DNA from: Clostridia bacterium
Lineage (GTDB): Bacteria; Bacillota; Clostridia; Christensenellales; Borkfalkiaceae
Assembly: GCA_017463105.1 (NCBI GenBank)
Contig: JAFTPU010000008.1
Span: 82,766-146,765 of the forward strand
Length of the DNA: 64,000 nt
Direction of reading: 5' to 3'
Shown: one piece after another, positions 60,526 through 64,000 of the stretch
How the letters are laid out: the number at the start of each line of letters is the position of its first letter
Numbering within the stretch: the stretch's first letter is position 1
Notes under the pieces: model-generated
Database searches by the model: none
Told to the model about the DNA's origin: nothing
What the model saw: only the letters and a program-made list of their open reading frames with translations
Program-made: the position numbers and the translations under genes

Positions 60526-61245
60526 ATGTTTATCGGTAGAGAAAAAGAACTATCAAAATTAACTCAGTTATACAATGCGGAAAACTTTCAATTTCCCGTT
60601 ATATACGGACGGCGTCGTGTGGGAAAGACGGCTCTTATCAACGAATTCATAAAGGACAAGGACGCTATATCCTTTACGGGAATTGAAAGCACCGTTTCAC
60701 AAAACCTTGAAAATTTGAGTAGAGCGATCCATTGTTATATGGGAACGGTAGGTGAAGCTCCTATCTACCCCTCATTTCAAGCCGCGCTGGAAACTGTTTT
60801 TCGACTTGCAGAAAATAAAAGAATCGTATTTGTAATTGACGAGTATCCTTATGTGGCTAAAGCATACAAAGCTTTTTCGTCAATCATTCAGACAATGATA
60901 GACAAATACAAGGATACTTCTAAGCTGTATTTAATATTGTGCGGTTCTTCCATGTCATTTAAGTGGGGCACATATAAAATTTCCGAATTGTTTAAACTTG
61001 TAAAGATATCAAATATGCTTTCAAAAGAAGATCTCAATGACAAATTCTTATATCCTGCATATTCATCTGATTCTACGAATAATGGAATTGTTGGTTATAC
61101 TGATAAACCTGAGTTTATTTGTGATGATCAAACACCCGTATATGTGACATTTGGCGATCATACAAGATCAATGAACATTGCAAGAAAGAGTTTTTCGGTT
61201 CTTGATAATGTTATCATAACAATAGAAAGAAAAAATAATTGTTGA
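60526..61245 (+). pseudogene. Chimera: 3'-truncated AAA ATPase joined to an HsdS target-recognition fragment
   Basis: 239-codon open frame. Residues 1-145 are the N-terminal half of an archaeal-type AAA ATPase (PF01637/DUF234 group): FIGREKELSKL, Walker A YGRRRVGKTAL, Walker B IVFVIDEYPYV, sensor LYLILCGSSMSF. At about 60960 the sequence switches to WGTYKISELFKLVKI with PAYSSDSTNNGIVGYT and YVTFGDHTRSMNIARKSFSV, which are typical of a type I restriction specificity (HsdS) target-recognition domain. It then stops early. Neither half is complete, so a deletion joining two genes is most likely. The ORF retains a promoter and may still be expressed. Confidence 0.75.
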
Positions 61246-61394
61246 TTTTATCAAGACTGGATTACTTAAAAACTCTCGCAACATTAATTGTGGTGAGAGT
61301 TTTATATTTTACTCCTAATTTATCAGCGATTCTCGTAAAAATAGGGATATTTTGTGAGAAAGAAAATAAAATTAACTTATTTTTCTCAAAACAC

Positions 61395-61423
61395 TTGACT
61401 TTTTAAGAGAAATGGGTTAAAAT
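61395..61423 (+). promoter_or_regulatory. Promoter of the AbiE-type pair with GAGAAA repeats
   Basis: TTGACT (61395-61400), 17 bases, TAAAAT (61418-61423). AAGAGAAA occurs in the spacer (61404-61411) and again at about 61430; TTTCTC copies on the other strand lie just upstream (61369-61387). Repeated sites of this kind fit antitoxin autorepression, as known for AbiEi. Confidence 0.7.
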
Positions 61424-61453
61424 AGTTAAAAGAGAAAATATAGGAGTGGCGAA

Positions 61454-62191
61454 ATGGTGCGTTTTATACCATATACGTTTACCAAAAGCGACATTATCGG
61501 GGATTTCGATAACGAAAAGCAATATGAAAATTGGATAGCGAGCCAAGTAAAAGCGAAAAAGGTTTTGAAAGTTCGTAATGGGTTTTACGTTCAGATTGAC
61601 GGCGCAGGGTATCCGTTGACGACGCGGTTTGAAATTGCCAGCAAAATCAAAGAAGATTCGTTCGTGGCGTATCATTCTGCGCTTGAATATTATGGCGTAG
61701 CTAACCAAGTGTTTAATACGGTTACGGTGGGGAGTGAAAAAAAGTTTAACACGTTTACGTTTGACGATATTGAATATGTTTTAAAGTTAGTAAAAAACAA
61801 AACGCAGGTTGTCTATATTCAAACGGCGGGTGTGCGCGTTACAACGCTGGAGCGAGCCGTTGTGGATTGTATCGACGATATAAATCTTGGCGGTGGCATC
61901 GAAGAGATTTTGAATGCGTTGGAACAAATTCGAGTATTGGACGAAAACAAGGTATTAGAGGTTTTGAAATCGTATAATAAAGTTCTGCTTTATCAAAAAG
62001 TCGGTTATATGTTGGAGCAATACAAAGAAAAGTTTTTGTTTTCGGATGAGTTTTTCAAAGAATGTCAAAGTCGTTTGACGAATCAGATCAAGTATTTTTT
62101 AGACGATGAGTACAAAGATATCGAATATAATTCAACGTGGCGATTGATGGCTCCGAAAAATTTGAAGTCGCGTATTAACGGGGGATATTGA
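61454..62191 (+). CDS. AbiEi-type antitoxin / transcriptional regulator
   Basis: 245 residues. AbiEi family: N-terminal winged helix (FTKSDIIGDF, VLKVRNGFYVQID), then the signature SFVAYHSALEYYGVANQVFN and the C-terminal region RVTTLERAVVDCIDDI. In type IV AbiE systems AbiEi represses its promoter and counteracts the AbiEii nucleotidyltransferase. AGGAG precedes ATG 61454. It ends in TGATG with the next gene, the usual coupling of this pair. Confidence 0.88.
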   Translation: MVRFIPYTFTKSDIIGDFDNEKQYENWIASQVKAKKVLKVRNGFYVQIDGAGYPLTTRFEIASKIKEDSFVAYHSALEYYGVANQVFNTVTVGSEKKFNTFTFDDIEYVLKLVKNKTQVVYIQTAGVRVTTLERAVVDCIDDINLGGGIEEILNALEQIRVLDENKVLEVLKSYNKVLLYQKVGYMLEQYKEKFLFSDEFFKECQSRLTNQIKYFLDDEYKDIEYNSTWRLMAPKNLKSRINGGY

Positions 62192-62865
62192 TGGAATTTT
62201 CAAGACAATATTTGGTTGCATTGGCAACGAAAACGAATTTCATAAGAGATACGCTTGAAAAGGTGTTAAGACTATCGGAAATTTTGAAGTTTTTGAATAG
62301 CGACGTGGTGTTCAAAGGGAAACTTGCGTTGAAAGGCGGAACGGCAATTAATTTGACGGCGGTAGAACTTCCGCGCCTTTCGGTGGACATCGATTTGGAT
62401 TTTACCGAGAATATTCCAAGGGATGAATTATTGTTGGTCAAAGAACGTTTTTCAAAAAGATTGACCGATTATATGTGGCAAGAGGGGTATTCGGTAGCAG
62501 ATATTAGAGATTCTTTTGCGTTGATGTCGTTTCTCTTTAACTATGTGAATAGTGCAGGGAATAGGGATAACATTAAAATTGAAATTAACTTTATGGATCG
62601 GTGTCATATCTTGCCGTTGGAAAACAAAATAATCTTGACGAAAGGTATTGTGGACGATTTTGAAGTTTTAACGTTGAATACGGTTGAATTGTATGCGAGT
62701 AAAATAAATGCTTTGTTGTCGAGAGCTACGCCGAGAGATTTATACGACGTGAACGCAATGATCGAGAATGGCGTGATAGCTGAAGAGGACAAAGAGATGT
62801 TACGAAACCGATGTGGTTTCATCGCAAGACGAAGACCTATCGTTATCGACAGAAAGGGCTATTAA
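62191..62865 (+). CDS. AbiEii-type nucleotidyltransferase toxin, C-terminally truncated
   Basis: 224 residues. The nucleotidyltransferase core is clear: VVFKGKLALKGGTAINL, then LPRLSVDIDLDF (GG...DxDxD metal site) and the conserved LNTVELYASKINALLSR with ATPRDLYDVNAMIENG. Family members run to about 290-310 residues; here family-like sequence ends near residue 205 (about 62805) and a basic nonsense tail follows. The adjoining sequence in another frame belongs to a different gene. AbiE toxins modify cellular RNA targets to halt phage growth. Loss of the C-terminal helices may have inactivated it. Confidence 0.82.
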   Translation: MEFSRQYLVALATKTNFIRDTLEKVLRLSEILKFLNSDVVFKGKLALKGGTAINLTAVELPRLSVDIDLDFTENIPRDELLLVKERFSKRLTDYMWQEGYSVADIRDSFALMSFLFNYVNSAGNRDNIKIEINFMDRCHILPLENKIILTKGIVDDFEVLTLNTVELYASKINALLSRATPRDLYDVNAMIENGVIAEEDKEMLRNRCGFIARRRPIVIDRKGY

Positions 62866-63515
62866 ACCAAGCGGCAATAAATACGTTGAAAATGGACACG
62901 GAAAGGTATTTTATGCAACCTGTGGAGAGCGTAAAGCGCGTTCGCAAGCTGTTGACGGACGAAGCGAAAACAACCGTAGCGTTAGGCGGTTCTTTCGCCT
63001 TAAAACGCTTGATTCGCAAACTCTACGAGGAAATACCCTACACGGGCAGAACGGCGTATGAAAGCGAAAATATGGACGGTTGTCGGGGGACGGTCAATGC
63101 GATCGTAACGCATATCTTGACGAACGGGGAAAACAAAATTGAATATGAAAATTTATCCAACGACTTGGCGAAACGAGATACGGAAATGCAAAAACTTTGT
63201 AAAGAACATAAAATCAAAAATGTAGAACCGTATTTGTACGCGGACAAGTTTCAGCGTGATCTCTATCGCAGAATGGGCAATGCCGTGATTAAGGAAGTGT
63301 TGAAGAAACGACGGGACGAGCTGATTCGAGCAAGAGAATTACGGCACGCAAAGGCGAGACAAAATCACCATATGAAAAGCCTTGCGGACTGTGTGTTGAA
63401 ATCGGCGGAGATTGCCGCGTATGCCGACGAAGAAGCGGTGAGATGTTTTGAAGAATACCGCGAAAGGTTGGAGCAAATCGAGATTGAAAGAAAAATCAAG
63501 GAAATGGAAATGTAG
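62811..63515 (+). CDS. Unrecognised basic helical protein, possibly 5'-truncated
   Basis: Up to 234 residues, unknown. Highly charged and predicted helical: RYFMQPVESVKRVRKLLTDE, LGGSFALKRLIRKLYEE, then a Lys/Arg-rich C-terminal half (LKKRRDELIRARELRHAKAR) and a coiled-coil-like end. The frame overlaps the last part of the truncated AbiEii gene, and no good ribosome site precedes ATG 62811 or ATG 62892, so its 5' end may have been lost. It ends before a perfect hairpin at 63536-63562. Style suggests a mobile-element gene; no function can be given. Confidence 0.5.
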   Translation: MWFHRKTKTYRYRQKGLLNQAAINTLKMDTERYFMQPVESVKRVRKLLTDEAKTTVALGGSFALKRLIRKLYEEIPYTGRTAYESENMDGCRGTVNAIVTHILTNGENKIEYENLSNDLAKRDTEMQKLCKEHKIKNVEPYLYADKFQRDLYRRMGNAVIKEVLKKRRDELIRARELRHAKARQNHHMKSLADCVLKSAEIAAYADEEAVRCFEEYRERLEQIEIERKIKEMEM

Positions 63516-63535
63516 GTTTTTCGAAACAGGATAAG

Positions 63536-63562
63536 GGAAATAATCAACGTTTGATTATTTCC
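63536..63562. terminator. Perfect 12-bp hairpin
   Basis: GGAAATAATCAA (63536-63547), CGT loop, TTGATTATTTCC (63551-63562). No long T-run. Could be a weak bidirectional terminator or an element end. Confidence 0.5.
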
Positions 63563-63682
63563 GAAGTTTCGCAACGGGGATACCCCGTTCGATGATTACA
63601 GGCTTTTCGCTTTTAGTCGGGCTAAAGGCACGTTTGTCCAAAATATTTTTTCGTTGGGCGCTAAAAAAATTTCTGCAAACGG

Positions 63683-63723
63683 TTGACAAATGTCGTATGC
63701 ATACGGTATAATATCGGTATGCA
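63683..63723 (+). promoter_or_regulatory. Promoter flanked by TGCATAC/GTATGCA operator arms
   Basis: TTGACA (63683-63688), 18 bases, TATAAT (63707-63712). TGCATAC (63698-63704) and GTATGCA (63717-63723) are perfect inverted arms on either side of the -10; a third half-site makes GTATGCATAC a full palindrome at 63695-63704. A strong autoregulatory-type operator. Confidence 0.75.
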
Positions 63724-63745
63724 ATAAATAATACAGGAGGAAAAA

Positions 63746-64000
63746 ATGGAAAAGAAAACGACGAAACAAATTGTAAACAAGCGGTATGAAGACAGGCACA
63801 AGGCTGAACGGAAAGCCAAAAACATCTCTTGGGGGACAAGCTTGCCGAGAGAATACGGGGAAGAAATCAATGCGTTTCTCAAAAAAACGAATTACAGCAA
63901 GGTGGATTTGATAAAGGCGGGTTATGAAGCGTTAAAAGAAGAATACGGCTCATACGACACCACTTATGCGAAAATGATAGACGGCTACGACGATTTCTTC
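63746..64000 (+). CDS. Small basic protein, possibly DNA-binding (continues past window)
   Basis: 85 codons to the window edge without a stop. KKTTKQIVNKRYEDRHKAER is followed by SWGTSLPREYGEEINAFLKK and YSKVDLIKAGYEALKEEYGS. The strand SWGTSLP and two helices with DLIKAGYEAL resemble a ribbon-helix-helix fold, as in plasmid or element-borne repressors. AGGAGG sits at 63735-63740 and the palindromic operator just upstream fits autoregulation. Assignment is tentative. Confidence 0.6.
   Translation, partial: MEKKTTKQIVNKRYEDRHKAERKAKNISWGTSLPREYGEEINAFLKKTNYSKVDLIKAGYEALKEEYGSYDTTYAKMIDGYDDFF

Noticed and set aside
63555-63650. Minus-strand tail reading SEKPVIIERGIPVAKLRK, resembling the C-terminus of a Phd-type antitoxin
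   Set aside because: Only about 25 codons look plausible, the start is missing and it overlaps the hairpin; insufficient to call a gene.
1-64000. CRISPR arrays, tRNA and rRNA genes
   Set aside because: No regularly spaced repeats, no clover-leaf with CCA-type end and no rRNA sequence were seen on either strand, though short tRNAs cannot be excluded by eye.

Overview
The window reads as chromosome from a spore-forming, Gram-positive Clostridia-type bacterium (Bacillota). Evidence seen: the order yqfC-yqfD-phoH-yqfF/pgpH-ybeY-era-yqzL-recO, a Veg homologue, a SPOCS/LysM coat-type protein, pyruvate phosphate dikinase, an L10 leader with attenuator, AGGAGG ribosome binding sites and many sigma-A promoters with 17-base spacers. 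Finer placement is not possible by eye; an uncultured gut lineage is a guess from the style of the repeats and secreted proteins. Core genes are fairly G+C-rich; several islands are clearly A+T-rich.

Layout. 1-760: two small XRE regulators and a broken tiny gene. 821-10057: veg, SPOCS/LysM protein, ispE, a TPR-like membrane protein, a heterodimeric ABC exporter, a ClC antiporter. 10139-16417: the sporulation/RNA/DNA-repair operon from yqfC to recO. 16504-19141: a disordered-linker Mrr nuclease and a frameshifted secreted protein. 19414-22065: ppdK, whose 3' end coincides with a 168-bp repeat; the second copy lies 1.4 kb away and the pair brackets a DUF4160/DUF2442-XRE cassette. 23602-31026: an A+T-rich island of secreted proteins and lipoproteins, broken at both ends (5'-truncated DUF4838 protein, 3'-truncated esterase-like gene). 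31207-33408: a DegV/FakB protein and an aminotransferase. 33737-37321: rpmG-secE-nusG-rplK-rplA and rplJ-rplL. 37455-38561: an IS481-like element with a 25-bp target duplication.

38865-54764 is a surface-polysaccharide locus: initiating phosphoglycosyltransferase, two polymerase/ligase-like proteins, four glycosyltransferases, Wzx flippase, CDP-glycerol-type phosphotransferase, acyltransferase, an SDR-cytidylyltransferase fusion, and the capE-capF-capG set for UDP-N-acetyl-L-fucosamine. The central part (about 41.19-51.35 kb) is strongly A+T-rich, with composition changes inside the flanking genes, as expected of a swapped serotype-like cassette. The genes suggest a Wzx/Wzy-made polymer containing FucNAc and a polyol-phosphate decoration. 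After it come a 5'-nucleotidase-like lipoprotein, a glycolipid glycosyltransferase/acyltransferase pair and guaA.

60.4-64 kb is an accessory scrap region: an ATPase/HsdS chimera, an AbiE-type toxin-antitoxin pair with a truncated toxin, an unknown gene, and a partial gene under a palindromic operator.

The best candidates for something undescribed are the SDR-TagD-like fusion, the linker-rich Mrr protein, the repeat-bracketed cassette at ppdK, and the structured leader of the polysaccharide operon. No CRISPR array, tRNA or rRNA was found.
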